A stretch of DNA of 64,000 nt from SIG440 sp045586925 (GTDB lineage: Bacteria > Bacillota > Clostridia > Monoglobales > Monoglobaceae): NCBI GenBank assembly GCA_045586925.1, contig JAZNBG010000002.1, positions 1-64,000 on the forward strand. The letters are read 5' to 3'. This document shows positions 35,508 through 44,865 of this stretch, one piece after another. A program made the position numbers and the translations under genes. Position 1 is the stretch's first letter; each line of letters opens with the position of its first letter. The notes under the pieces are model-generated. The model did no database searches, was not told where the DNA came from, and saw only the letters and a list, made by a program, of their open reading frames with translations.

Positions 35508-36521
35508 ATGCATATTTTAGTTACAGGCGGTGCAGGATATATCGGAAGTCATACTTGCGTTCAGCTTCTTAATGCAGGTTATGAGGTTACTGTTGTTGAC
35601 AATCTTTCAAACAGCAGCGAAGAATCATTAAACCGTGTAAAAAAGATTACAGGCAAGGATTTAAAATTTTACAAAACTGATATGGTGGACAAGGAAGAAT
35701 TTGAACTTGTTTTTAAAGAGAACAAATTCGATGCGGTTATTCATTTTGCAGGCCTTAAGGCTGTTGGCGAATCTGTAGCAATGCCTTTGGCATACTATCA
35801 CAATAACCTTTACAGCACCATCAATCTTTGCGAACTTATGAGACTTTATGGGGTTAAAAAGTTGGTATTCAGCTCTTCGGCGACGGTTTACGGCAAGCCT
35901 CACACTGTACCGATTTGTGAAGATTTCCCGCTTTCTTGTACAAATCCTTATGGCAGAACAAAACTTATGATCGAAGAAATTCTTCGTGACCTTGCTGTTG
36001 CAGACAGCGAATGGGATATTGCAATTCTTCGTTATTTCAATCCGGTAGGTGCTCACGAAAGCGGTCTTATCGGTGAAGACCCACAAGGTATACCCAACAA
36101 CCTTATGCCCTATATTTCGCAGGTTGCAGTGGGCAAGCGTGATTATGTTCACGTGTTCGGCAACGATTATGACACTCCCGATGGCACAGGTGTGCGTGAT
36201 TATATTCACGTTATTGATCTTGCAGATGGCCACCTTTGCGCTCTTAAAAAGATAGAAAATCACGTTGGTGTTGTTACATATAACCTGGGTACAGGCCACG
36301 GCTACAGCGTGCTGGATATGATAAAGGCATTCGGTAAGGCTTGCGGCAGAGACCTTGATTACAAAATTGAAGCACGTCGCCCCGGCGATATTGATGCCTG
36401 CTATGCAGATCCCCAAAAGGCTAAAGAAGAAATTGGCTTCGAGGCTAAGAAAACTTTAGAAGATATGTGTGCTGATACATGGAGATGGCAGCAAAATAAT
36501 CCAAACGGCTATAAGGCTTAA
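35508..36521 (+). CDS. galE: UDP-glucose 4-epimerase
   Basis: A 337-aa extended SDR that interconverts UDP-glucose and UDP-galactose. NAD motif GGAGYIGSH at residues 7-15; catalytic Ser in SSSATVYG and YGRTK (Tyr-x-x-x-Lys) near 150. Full-length relative to the family. It is monocistronic or cotranscribed with lepA, which starts 31 bp later. Confidence 0.95.
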   Translation: MHILVTGGAGYIGSHTCVQLLNAGYEVTVVDNLSNSSEESLNRVKKITGKDLKFYKTDMVDKEEFELVFKENKFDAVIHFAGLKAVGESVAMPLAYYHNNLYSTINLCELMRLYGVKKLVFSSSATVYGKPHTVPICEDFPLSCTNPYGRTKLMIEEILRDLAVADSEWDIAILRYFNPVGAHESGLIGEDPQGIPNNLMPYISQVAVGKRDYVHVFGNDYDTPDGTGVRDYIHVIDLADGHLCALKKIENHVGVVTYNLGTGHGYSVLDMIKAFGKACGRDLDYKIEARRPGDIDACYADPQKAKEEIGFEAKKTLEDMCADTWRWQQNNPNGYKA

Positions 36522-36552
36522 ATAACCGCTAACCGCGGTGGAAGGAGTTTCA

Positions 36553-38358
36553 ATGAACGAATACCAAAGCAACATACGCAACTTTTCAATTATTGCACAT
36601 ATTGACCACGGAAAGTCAACTCTGGCCGACCGTCTTCTTGAATTGACGGGAGCTCTTACCAACCGTGAAATGCAGGATCAGGTTCTTGATAATATGGAGC
36701 TTGAAAAGGAGAGAGGCATTACCATCAAAGCCCGTGCAGTGCGCCTTTTATACTCTGCCAAGGATGGTCAGCAGTATGTTCTTAACTTGATTGATACTCC
36801 GGGACACGTTGACTTTAACTATGAGGTTTCGCGTAGTCTTGCGGCTTGCGAGGGTGCTGTTTTAATAGTTGATGCTGCTCAGGGAATCGAGGCACAGACT
36901 TTGGGTAATACCTACCTTGCACTTGAACACGACCTTGAACTTGTGCCGGTTATCAACAAAATAGACCTTCCCTCTGCACAACCCGATGTTGTAAAGCAGG
37001 AGATTGAAGATGTTATCGGTATAGAGGCACAAAATGCACCGTGTATTTCGGCAAAGAACGGTATAAATATCGAAGCAGTTCTTGAAAGAATTGTTGAGGC
37101 TGTTCCTGCGCCGAAGGGTGACGAAAGTGCGCCCCTTAAAGCGTTGATTTTCGACTCGTACTATGACAGCTATAAGGGTGTAATCGCATATGTGCGTGTT
37201 GTAGATGGCAGGGTAAAAACCGGTGATCTTATTAAAATGATGGCAACCGGCAGTACCTTTGATGTTGTTGAGGTTGGATATCTTAATCCTATGGGAATGC
37301 TTCCTGCTAAGGAAATCAAGGCAGGCGAGGTTGGTTATATTGCTGCAAGCATAAAAAATGTTCGTGATGTTCGTGTGGGCGATACGGTGACAACAGTGGC
37401 AAAAAGTGCAGCCGAGGCACTCCCAGGTTACAAGGATGTTCAGCCTATGGTGTATTCGGGTGTTTACCCCGCAGATGGTGCAAGATACAACGACCTTCGT
37501 GATGCTCTTGAAAAGCTGCAGCTTAATGATGCAGCACTTCAGTTTGATGCTGAAACCTCGGTGGCGTTGGGGTTTGGATTCAGATGCGGATTTTTGGGTC
37601 TTCTTCATATGGAAATTATTCAGGAACGCTTAGAGCGAGAGTACAATCTTGATTTGGTTACAACAGCTCCTTCGGTTGAATATCAGGTATTTAAAACAGA
37701 TGGAACAATGGTAACTATATCAAACCCAACAAATCTGCCCGAGCCTCAGGAAATTGACTATATGACCGAGCCGATTGTTGCTGCAAACATAATGACCCCC
37801 AAGGAATTTGTTGGCAGTATAATGGAGCTTTGTCAGGAACGCAGGGGCACATATATTGATATGACCTACCTTGATCAGAACCGTGTAACCTTGCAGTATG
37901 AGTTACCGCTTAATGAAATCATCTATGACTTCTTTGATGCCCTTAAATCAAGAACAAGGGGTTATGCGTCTTTTGATTATGAAATGAAGAACTATCAGAA
38001 GTCAGAGCTTGTTAAGCTTGATATTTTGCTTAATGGCGATATGGTTGACGCACTCTCGTTTATTGTTCACAAAGACAGCGCATATGCCCGTGGCAGACGT
38101 ATTGCCGAAAAGCTTAAGGACTCAATTCCGCGTCAGCTTTTTGAAATACCCATTCAGGCGGCGATTGGCAGCAAAATTATTGCTCGCGAAACTGTTCGTG
38201 CGATGCGCAAGGACGTTCTTGCAAAGTGTTACGGCGGCGATATTACCCGTAAGAAGAAACTGCTTGAAAAGCAGAAAGAAGGTAAAAAGCGTATGCGTCA
38301 GGTTGGTTCGGTTGAGGTGCCACAGGAGGCGTTTATGTCGGTGTTAAAGCTGGATTAA
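36553..38358 (+). CDS. lepA: Elongation factor 4 (LepA)
   Basis: A 601-aa translational GTPase. G1 AHIDHGKSTL, G3 DTPGHVDF, G4 NKIDLP; EF-G-like domains and the LepA-specific C-terminal domain (RKKKLLEKQKEGKKRM) follow. It acts on stalled ribosomes. The start is ATG 36553 behind AAGGAG; GTG 36538 overlaps the Shine-Dalgarno. hemW lies 12 bp downstream, a common clostridial pair. Confidence 0.97.
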   Translation: MNEYQSNIRNFSIIAHIDHGKSTLADRLLELTGALTNREMQDQVLDNMELEKERGITIKARAVRLLYSAKDGQQYVLNLIDTPGHVDFNYEVSRSLAACEGAVLIVDAAQGIEAQTLGNTYLALEHDLELVPVINKIDLPSAQPDVVKQEIEDVIGIEAQNAPCISAKNGINIEAVLERIVEAVPAPKGDESAPLKALIFDSYYDSYKGVIAYVRVVDGRVKTGDLIKMMATGSTFDVVEVGYLNPMGMLPAKEIKAGEVGYIAASIKNVRDVRVGDTVTTVAKSAAEALPGYKDVQPMVYSGVYPADGARYNDLRDALEKLQLNDAALQFDAETSVALGFGFRCGFLGLLHMEIIQERLEREYNLDLVTTAPSVEYQVFKTDGTMVTISNPTNLPEPQEIDYMTEPIVAANIMTPKEFVGSIMELCQERRGTYIDMTYLDQNRVTLQYELPLNEIIYDFFDALKSRTRGYASFDYEMKNYQKSELVKLDILLNGDMVDALSFIVHKDSAYARGRRIAEKLKDSIPRQLFEIPIQAAIGSKIIARETVRAMRKDVLAKCYGGDITRKKKLLEKQKEGKKRMRQVGSVEVPQEAFMSVLKLD

Positions 38359-38370
38359 AGGAGAAAAATA

Positions 38371-39489
38371 ATGAAAACCTTAGGGCTCTATATTCACATT
38401 CCTTTTTGCAAATCAAAGTGCGGATACTGTGATTTTAATTCCTATGCAGGCAAAGAAGGATTGGTAGAGCCCTATTTTGATGCACTAAATAAAGAAATCA
38501 AGATGTTGTCCAAGAAATATACAGGACCTGTCGATACCATATATTTTGGTGGAGGAACTCCAACATCTGTCGATCCTGAACTTATTTGTCAGGTGCTTGA
38601 AAATATTAAAGAAAACTTTGAACAATGTTCAAATATAGAGATTGCCGCAGAATGTAATCCAGGAACAATTGATATTGAAGGATTGTGTAAATTATCAGAT
38701 GCGGGTATAAACCGTTTAAGCATAGGTTTGCAGTCTGCAGATAACGTCTGTTTAAAGGCATTGGGCAGAATACATACAGTTGAGGATTTTGATAAATGTT
38801 TTCATAATGCCCGCAGGGCTGGGTTTGACAATATTTCCCTAGACCTGATGTATGGTCTGCCTGACCAGACGATGGATAATTGGACACAAACATTAAAAAG
38901 TGCAATTCAGTTCAGTCCCGAGCATATCTCGGCGTATGCCTTGAAGATAGAAGAAGGAACACCTTTTGCCAATACCAAATTAAATCTTCCCGATGATGAT
39001 TTGGTTGCTGATATGTATCAGCGGGCGGTACAGATTTTGGGCGCTGAAGGATACAGCCGCTATGAAATCTCAAATTTTTCAAAACCCGGACTTGAATCAC
39101 GTCACAATTTAAAATATTGGCAATGTGATGATTTTCTTGGCTTTGGTGCAGGAGCGTTTTCGTGTGCAGATGATGTCAGATTTTCAAATGCATTGGACAT
39201 AGAAGAATATATCAAAAGTATTAACGATAAAAAAAGTGCAGTCGTATATAACGAAAATTTATCAAACTTTGATAAAATGAGCGAATTTATGTTTTTGGGA
39301 TTACGTCTTGAAGACGGAATTGAGGAAAAAGAGTTTCAAAAAAGATTTAATTTGAACATTGATGAAGTTTTTGGCAAACAGATAGATAAATACACCAAAA
39401 CGGGTTTTTTAATCAGAGAAAACGGCAAAATCCGCTTTTCGGATAAAGGTTTTTTTGTCAGCAACATAATTCTTGCAGATTTTGTTTAA
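38371..39489 (+). CDS. hemW: Radical SAM family haem chaperone HemW
   Basis: A 372-aa radical SAM protein with the CxxxCxxC cluster in FCKSKCGYC (residues 12-20), GGGTPTS near 50 and HNLKYWQCDDFLGFGAGAFS near 245. HemW-type members bind haem and lack true coproporphyrinogen dehydrogenase activity; the extra Cys of HemN is missing from the motif. It is the last core gene before the tRNA and the integrated element. Confidence 0.92.
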   Translation: MKTLGLYIHIPFCKSKCGYCDFNSYAGKEGLVEPYFDALNKEIKMLSKKYTGPVDTIYFGGGTPTSVDPELICQVLENIKENFEQCSNIEIAAECNPGTIDIEGLCKLSDAGINRLSIGLQSADNVCLKALGRIHTVEDFDKCFHNARRAGFDNISLDLMYGLPDQTMDNWTQTLKSAIQFSPEHISAYALKIEEGTPFANTKLNLPDDDLVADMYQRAVQILGAEGYSRYEISNFSKPGLESRHNLKYWQCDDFLGFGAGAFSCADDVRFSNALDIEEYIKSINDKKSAVVYNENLSNFDKMSEFMFLGLRLEDGIEEKEFQKRFNLNIDEVFGKQIDKYTKTGFLIRENGKIRFSDKGFFVSNIILADFV

Positions 39490-39497
39490 AATTTTAC

Positions 39498-39672
39498 TTG
39501 CACAATTGTGTGCATTGTGGTATACTCATTAAGTAGTTTGATGTGCTACGCTCATAATATACAAGCCCTTTTATCTTAGGAGGGGCTTGCCTGCAGCAGA
39601 GTGGCAGTACATCTGAGATTAAATTAAATATATGCCTACATAGTTAAATGGATATAACAAGCCCCTCCTAAG
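39498..39672 (+). ncRNA. Structured transcript candidate with SD/anti-SD-like stem upstream of tRNA-Arg
   Basis: A good promoter, TTGCAC (39498-39503), 17-bp spacer, TATACT (39521-39526), faces the tRNA. Its transcript contains CTTAGGAGGGGCTTG (39575-39589) and the perfect complement CAAGCCCCTCCTAAG (39658-39672). A third copy, CAAGCCC (39562-39568), can pair with the same GGGCTTG, so two exclusive hairpins are possible. The segment 39635-39700 looks like a degraded tRNA (D-arm-like TAGTTAAATGGATATAAC and CTCCTAAG anticodon loop). RNA status is inference. Confidence 0.5.
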
Positions 39673-39723
39673 CGGAAGGTGTGACGTTCGCCTGTTATTC
39701 AATTAAAGTTAATATTTATACAT

Positions 39724-39797
39724 GTCCCAGTACCTCAGTAGGATAGAGGGTTCGCCTCCTAAGCGAAACGCCGTAGGTTCGATTCCTATCTGGGACG
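39724..39797 (+). tRNA. tRNA-Arg (anticodon CCT)
   Basis: Cloverleaf by eye: acceptor GTCCCAG/CTGGGAC, D-stem CCTC/GAGG, anticodon stem TTCGC/GCGAA with loop CTCCTAA (anticodon CCT at 39758-39760), T-arm GTAGG-TTCGATT-CCTAT, discriminator G, and encoded CCA at 39798-39800. It reads AGG. The integrase gene is ~240 bp downstream, so this is the likely attachment gene of the element. Confidence 0.95.
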
Positions 39798-39802
39798 CCA
39801 AA

Positions 39803-39842
39803 AACCACCGAAAACACATTTGTTTTCGGTGGTTAATTTTTG
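39803..39842 (+). terminator. Terminator after tRNA-Arg
   Basis: AACCACCGAAAAC pairs with GTTTTCGGTGGTT; loop ACATTT, then AATTTTT. The rest of the gap to 40034 is AT-rich without a gene and could hold integrase arm sites. Confidence 0.88.
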
Positions 39843-40034
39843 TTCTGTAAACGTTTATAATTATACAATTTAGTGTATATTTTGCCTACAAATAAGTCTT
39901 ATTTTTTTGCCTTAAAGCGTGTTTTGCATACATTTGCCAACTAAACAGGTTAAAACTATATAAAATCAATTAACTCGTTTAGGTACAAATAGTCATATAC
40001 AAAGCTTAATTGCATGTTGTCAATAACTTTAATT

Positions 40035-41399
40035 TTATTCAAGCAATTCATTCAATAACTCAGGATGTTGCTTAATTAAAAGCTTTAACTGGGCAAGGGT
40101 GGAAGAATCTATATTAGTATTTTCAGATGTATCATCAACTTTGGCAAAGAAGCCTGAATCCATTTCCTTGGCTATAAGTTTTCTGTCATCATCAAAGCTA
40201 TGTGCATAGGTGTCAGTTACCATCCGTGCCTCAGCGTGACCGGTATCGCCCTGTACTGCTTTAATATTGCCTTTACTAAGCTTTAGCTTTAAAGATGTAC
40301 TGCTGTGTCTTAAACTATGAAAAACAACTGGAGGCAGTGATTTTTCCTCTATAAGCTTGTAAAACATTTTATCAATAGTCCTAAGCTCGTATGGCATACC
40401 ATTTACCTTTGCGACAACTAAATTGTAATCGTGATATTCGTTTGCTAATAAGGTCATATTTTCTTTTTGTGTTTCCCTTGTCTTAATTAATTCGTCAATA
40501 ACGGCTTTTGGCAAATATACAATTCTGTTGCTGCTTTGTGTTTTCGGAGCTTTTAATACAACGGTAGTTGTTGCTTTTTTAGGCATAATCACAGGGAATT
40601 TAGTTATAATTGTACTGCGGTTAACCTTTTCTAATGCTTCTATACTTTTATTGCTGCACCGCTGTAATTCCTTATCTATTTTCAGGTATGGCTCATTATC
40701 ATCTAAATAAACATTATCCCATTGCAAACCGAGAATTTCCCCCAGACGCATACTGCATCCCAACGCAAGATATAAACAAAGCTTTAAAATTGGGTTGTCA
40801 CAAACCTTAATGGCTTCAAGAGCTTCGGCATCCGACCAAACAGCCCTCGCTTTAGGATTGTCTTTAGGCAATGTAGCACCGATGGTAGGATTTATTGTTG
40901 TATATCCCCAGACAACTGCTCTGCCAAATGCACATTTAAGTACCTTATGTATTCTGGAAATTGTGTTTGCGGTAATTTTAGCTCCGGTAGGCTTGTGCCC
41001 CGAAGTTACAACGGCTGGACAATCAAGCAGTTTGGTATAATAGGCATCCATATCCTTAACAGATAGACTCTTAACATAGCGGTCTCCGATATATGGAATT
41101 ATATAATTGTTTATTAACCCGATATTTGCTGTATAATATGAATTACCCCATTTCTTTAGACCGTATATTTCGACATATTCATCCAAAAGCTCTTTAACGG
41201 TTATATCTTTTATTTGTTTTATTTCGCCCTTTGCGACGCGCACCGGTGGTTCGAATGTTCCATTTTTCTTAGCAAATTTAATTTGTATTTCACGAATCTG
41301 TGCCTCCTCCTTAGATTTAAAAGATTCTGTTCGGGGAGAACTTTCGCCCGGGCACCTGTAGATAACTTGATAACTGTTTCCTCTTTGTCGTATTGACAT
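40035..41399 (-). CDS. int: Tyrosine site-specific integrase
   Basis: A 454-aa phage/ICE-type integrase. An N-terminal AP2-like arm-binding region and a SAM-like core-binding domain (about 65-180) precede the catalytic domain with Arg in CSMRLGEILGL, HxxR in FHSLRHSS, and the His (DTGHAEA) and nucleophile Tyr (DTYAHS) near the end. The start is ATG 41399 behind AGGAGG. It lies beside a tRNA gene with the excisionase immediately upstream, the classic layout of an integration module. Confidence 0.95.
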   Translation of the reverse strand: MSIRQRGNSYQVIYRCPGESSPRTESFKSKEEAQIREIQIKFAKKNGTFEPPVRVAKGEIKQIKDITVKELLDEYVEIYGLKKWGNSYYTANIGLINNYIIPYIGDRYVKSLSVKDMDAYYTKLLDCPAVVTSGHKPTGAKITANTISRIHKVLKCAFGRAVVWGYTTINPTIGATLPKDNPKARAVWSDAEALEAIKVCDNPILKLCLYLALGCSMRLGEILGLQWDNVYLDDNEPYLKIDKELQRCSNKSIEALEKVNRSTIITKFPVIMPKKATTTVVLKAPKTQSSNRIVYLPKAVIDELIKTRETQKENMTLLANEYHDYNLVVAKVNGMPYELRTIDKMFYKLIEEKSLPPVVFHSLRHSSTSLKLKLSKGNIKAVQGDTGHAEARMVTDTYAHSFDDDRKLIAKEMDSGFFAKVDDTSENTNIDSSTLAQLKLLIKQHPELLNELLE

Positions 41400-41454
41400 A
41401 AATATATTCCTCCTTATGTAATTGCCCACTGCAAATACAGTGGGCAATATGTTT

Positions 41455-41652
41455 TTATGACGCTTGTAGCGTCCCTTTTATAAAAGCTATAAATGCATCC
41501 TTTGGCACACGGTATTGGTTGCCAACCTTTAAAGCTTTAATTTGACCTGTATTTACAAGCTCGTAAGCTTTGTTACGGCCAATATTTAAAGTATCGGCAA
41601 TGTCCATTACGTTTAAAACGAAGGGCATTGATTCAAAGGTTTTATAGTTCAT
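41455..41652 (-). CDS. xis: Excisionase / MerR-like helix-turn-helix protein
   Basis: A 65-aa winged-helix protein; NVMDIADTLNIGRNKAYELV followed by GQIKALKVGNQYRVPKDAF is the standard excisionase-family pattern. It probably binds the attachment site and directs the integrase to excise. It lies 55 bp upstream of the integrase on the same strand. Confidence 0.88.
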   Translation of the reverse strand: MNYKTFESMPFVLNVMDIADTLNIGRNKAYELVNTGQIKALKVGNQYRVPKDAFIAFIKGTLQAS

Positions 41653-41731
41653 TGTTCAAAAACTCCTTTCTGAATGTAATTAAAGCTTATTTATCGGTGA
41701 TTTACAAAATTATAATATATGAACATTTTTT

Positions 41732-42382
41732 TTAATTATGCGAGTCACCTTTACTAAAGAAAATCATTGGGTCAATAAGTTTAGATTGTTTATAAAAAAT
41801 CATCGGCTCAATAAGCTTAGGTTTCTCATAAAAAATCATTGGCTCATATAATTCTTGCTCATCTTCATATTCAAAATCTTCATTCTCCCAATCGAAAGAT
41901 TGTAATTCTTCATAAATTTCATCACATAATAATCCCGATTGATTAATAATAGTTTCTATCTTTTCCTTTAAATTTTGCATATCAGACCTGCTCTGGCTGA
42001 ATTTGTGTCCATTGGTTACGCATACTGTGTTTATAACAAAGTGTATATGTGTATTTTGCGTATTATTATGAACAGCAAATAAAACCTGATATTTGTCATA
42101 AATTAAGGAAATCCTGCAAGCAATATCATATACTGCGTAAACATCTTGTTTGCCTTTAAACGATACAACAAAATGAATGTATTCTCTGCCATCAGGTTTA
42201 TTGTAATATTGCTTAATGATATTCATTCGCTTAAAAGCGTTTTCCTTGTTAACGCCAATTCCGCCTATAAGGTCGTCACGTGTTTTATGTAAATTAGTTA
42301 TATAGGTAATTGCACGCTTTAATTTGTTTACTCCTCTTTTTGTCGAGGAATCTTTTCGGTTATTAAACTTAATAACTGCCAT
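41732..42382 (-). CDS. Small relaxase/mobilization nuclease with C-terminal 12-residue repeats
   Basis: A 216-aa MobA/VirD2-like relaxase: MAVIKFNN start, candidate catalytic Tyr27 (AITYI), His70 and the HxH metal motif THIHFVIN (112-114). Relaxases usually have 300 or more residues; this one ends soon after the nuclease core with an acidic segment and three copies of EPMIFYxxxKLI (residues 180-216). It should nick the element at an oriT for transfer in trans by another conjugation machinery. It overlaps the upstream ribbon-helix-helix gene by 55 bp, typical of mobC-mobA. Confidence 0.78.
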   Translation of the reverse strand: MAVIKFNNRKDSSTKRGVNKLKRAITYITNLHKTRDDLIGGIGVNKENAFKRMNIIKQYYNKPDGREYIHFVVSFKGKQDVYAVYDIACRISLIYDKYQVLFAVHNNTQNTHIHFVINTVCVTNGHKFSQSRSDMQNLKEKIETIINQSGLLCDEIYEELQSFDWENEDFEYEDEQELYEPMIFYEKPKLIEPMIFYKQSKLIDPMIFFSKGDSHN

Positions 42383-42627
42383 ATATCTTCACACACTCCT
42401 TTGATTTTCTCTTTCTCTGTATAATCTAAATTTTGAGTTTTAAGTAATATATCAATGCGATATAATTGCCGTAATAGTTCCGCTCCTTCATTGATTATAA
42501 TGATTTGAACATTATTAAGCATTGATACTATTGCTTTTGTACGGCTTATGCACCTGCTTTTTGCATAGGTGTCTATTGTATCAAGAAGAGTTTCATCAAT
42601 CTTGATAGAAATATTTCTCTTATTCAT
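42328..42627 (-). CDS. Ribbon-helix-helix mobilization accessory protein (MobC-like)
   Basis: A 99-aa protein whose N-terminus (NISIKIDETLLDTIDTYAKS, then SRTKAIVSML) is a ribbon-helix-helix DNA-binding domain. The C-terminal part is helical. By position directly before the relaxase, with overlap, it is likely the oriT-binding partner. An antitoxin-like role is an alternative, but no toxin is adjacent. Confidence 0.72.
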   Translation of the reverse strand: MNKRNISIKIDETLLDTIDTYAKSRCISRTKAIVSMLNNVQIIIINEGAELLRQLYRIDILLKTQNLDYTEKEKIKGVCEDIWQLLSLITEKIPRQKEE

Positions 42628-42683
42628 AACTAATACCTCCGTTCCACAGTTCCAAGGTTCTTAAAATTTGTATTCCATTTGTA

Positions 42684-44039
42684 TTACTTTTCGGAATCTT
42701 GTGCGTATATTTTTTTTAAAGATATTCCATAAAATCCTCGTATAGGTTTTCCACCGTTCATGCGGAACCTTCCGTTGGATACCCCATTGATAGAATTTAT
42801 TTTTTGCGAAAAAAGATTCTGGCTAATTGGATGTATGGCATTTTCTTTGCAAAAACATTGATAAGAATTATAAAGTTCGGCAGAATGAATTTTAGCATCT
42901 TCTCTAATTTCACACCACTCATAGATAAATGTATCAATATTTGTTTGCTGAAAAGAATAATCGCTCAGTAAATCTGCGGAATCTTTTGGAATAACAAAAT
43001 CAAAGTTGTTATCAATCAAACCAGCAATAGTCTGTATTGAAAGCGTGAATATAGCATCAGCCTCAGTTTTTAATTTTTCATCCAGATTATAAATACGCTC
43101 TTCGCGTGGAATTGAGTGGGAAAAATTAAGAACGGTTAACCTATCAACAAAAGCTGTTGAAATATCTTCATTTTTAATTGGTGGCAACATATTTCCGGCA
43201 TAAAGTAGCTTGCATTTATTTTCAAATTGAAAGACATCTCTTCCCTTAAACTCTCCGCTTAATGTATCGCCGCCAACTATAAGTTTAAAAAGCTCAATAT
43301 TTTTTAACGGGTGCGCAGATAATTCTGCGCACACATTAAGTCTCTTTGAACTCAACACACCAGAGGAAAATCTATTTCCCAGATTTTCCAATTGTATATT
43401 GGATATAAGTTCTTTTCCAAACATATATTCAATAAGATGTATTATTAACGATTTACCACTATTTGGTGCACCTAAGAATATAAAGCATTTTTTTGCATTC
43501 ATAAGTGGAGTACAAAGATACCCGATAATTTGTAAAAGTAATAATTTTTTCTGCTCATCATTATCAAGAGATGTCTCGCAGAATTTAAAAAAATATGGTG
43601 CCGTTACATTGCTCTTCTTGGATATGTAGTCCACATTCAGCTGATATGTAAAGTTATACTCAGGACTTTTGGGAAAAAGTTCTTTTGTCTTATAATTCAG
43701 CACACCGTTTCGCACGTTGATTAAATCAAGATTTTGGTTAAATTCATCAATATGTAGTTGGATAGATGCTGTGTTTTTTATCCTACGTACCATTTCATCC
43801 GCATATTTAGGACGTATTGATTTACATAATTTTACGCTTATCATACTACTTACCACGTGCCACTCATTTTGCTTCTCAATCCTAATATACCTCCCTTCTT
43901 CGTGTGAGTAAAAATACAGGCTATCATTACAACAACACAGTAATTTTTGACTTATGATGTGTTCATATATAGCATCAAGGTCGTATTTCCCGTTATAAAT
44001 CTGTCCGTCCTCTAACTTTTTGCAAAAATACAAATTCAT
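42684..44039 (-). CDS. D5/P4-type SF3 helicase-primase of the mobile element
   Basis: A 451-aa protein with a poxvirus D5-like N-terminal domain and an SF3 helicase: Walker A LGAPNSGKS (189-197), Walker B-like LNVCAELSA, sensor GNMLPP. It would allow the excised element to replicate autonomously. It lacks an obvious N-terminal primase catalytic domain, so it may be a helicase only. ATG 44039 lies behind AGGAGG. It is divergent from the XRE regulator at 44174. Confidence 0.85.
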   Translation of the reverse strand: MNLYFCKKLEDGQIYNGKYDLDAIYEHIISQKLLCCCNDSLYFYSHEEGRYIRIEKQNEWHVVSSMISVKLCKSIRPKYADEMVRRIKNTASIQLHIDEFNQNLDLINVRNGVLNYKTKELFPKSPEYNFTYQLNVDYISKKSNVTAPYFFKFCETSLDNDEQKKLLLLQIIGYLCTPLMNAKKCFIFLGAPNSGKSLIIHLIEYMFGKELISNIQLENLGNRFSSGVLSSKRLNVCAELSAHPLKNIELFKLIVGGDTLSGEFKGRDVFQFENKCKLLYAGNMLPPIKNEDISTAFVDRLTVLNFSHSIPREERIYNLDEKLKTEADAIFTLSIQTIAGLIDNNFDFVIPKDSADLLSDYSFQQTNIDTFIYEWCEIREDAKIHSAELYNSYQCFCKENAIHPISQNLFSQKINSINGVSNGRFRMNGGKPIRGFYGISLKKIYAQDSEK

Positions 44040-44115
44040 AGTCAGACCTCCTAAAAATTTTCTGATGTACATCTGCTGTGGATTTTATCAAAATAATTTC
44101 TGCGTGTCAATAATC

Positions 44116-44154
44116 TAGTCATTACTTGACTTAAAAATGACTACATGTTATACT
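44116..44154 (+). promoter_or_regulatory. Promoter and operator of the element's XRE regulator
   Basis: TTGACT (44126-44131), 17-bp spacer, TATACT (44149-44154). A perfect palindrome TAGTCATT (44116-44123) / AATGACTA (44136-44143) brackets the -35 box, consistent with autoregulation and control of the divergent helicase gene. Confidence 0.78.
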
Positions 44155-44173
44155 ATAAGCGAGGTGACTAATT

Positions 44174-44794
44174 TTGAAAATAATAAATAAAAATTACGAC
44201 GAACAATTAATGGAAAGGTTTCAAGATGAATTAAGTTTTTATTCGCCAAATTGGGATACGATTGCTAATGAGAAACAAAAAATGGAGAATGGTGAAGAAA
44301 TGACTTATGAGAAAAAACTTGAAAATTTTTGTAATGCAATTATAAAGATAAAAGAAGAACATAATCTTTCTTTGCGTCGAATGGCGGACAAGCTTTCTTG
44401 TAGTTATCAATATATATGGGAAATTGTGAAGAAGAAAATTAAAAAAATCCCGATAAAGCGATTTGGCGATATTGCTATGTGTTTTTCTGTTTCTGAAGCC
44501 TATTTACTTGGCTTGGTTGATGATGAAGGTATAAACCCAGATATTGCAGAATGCTATTTTTGGGAAAAACCCAAGGGGGAGTTTTTGGTGCTAAAAGATT
44601 GCATTGAAATGGAGCGTTTATATGACCCTATGGCAACCTTTGGGGCACCGACAGAAAAACTTGCTGAGTACGTTTGCGAAAAACTCAAGAAAGATTATAT
44701 ATTGCTATCTGCTCTTGATAGAATTTTGAAAGCAACTCCTAAAAAAAGAGCTGGAGCAATAGCAATTATTAAAAATCTCGAAAAAATTTTATGA
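44174..44794 (+). CDS. XRE-like regulator of the element
   Basis: A 206-aa protein with a central helix-turn-helix (LSLRRMADKLSCSYQYIWEIV, about 60-80) flanked by N- and C-terminal helical regions. I do not recognise the C-terminal domain (about 120-206). Its position between the divergent replication gene and cargo, with a palindromic operator over its own promoter, suggests it is the lysogeny-type switch of the element. The GTGA 5 nt before the start is a weak ribosome site. Confidence 0.7.
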   Translation: MKIINKNYDEQLMERFQDELSFYSPNWDTIANEKQKMENGEEMTYEKKLENFCNAIIKIKEEHNLSLRRMADKLSCSYQYIWEIVKKKIKKIPIKRFGDIAMCFSVSEAYLLGLVDDEGINPDIAECYFWEKPKGEFLVLKDCIEMERLYDPMATFGAPTEKLAEYVCEKLKKDYILLSALDRILKATPKKRAGAIAIIKNLEKIL

Positions 44795-44865
44795 ACTAGA
44801 AATTGACTTATATAAAAAACTAATTGGTAGAGCTCTGCCCACTGCTTATTTATTAACTTGTTTTA

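Noticed and set aside
39575..39672. Inverton around the 15-bp repeat before tRNA-Arg
   Set aside because: The enclosed segment has no promoter and the repeat is better explained by the tRNA anticodon-loop copy or an RNA stem.
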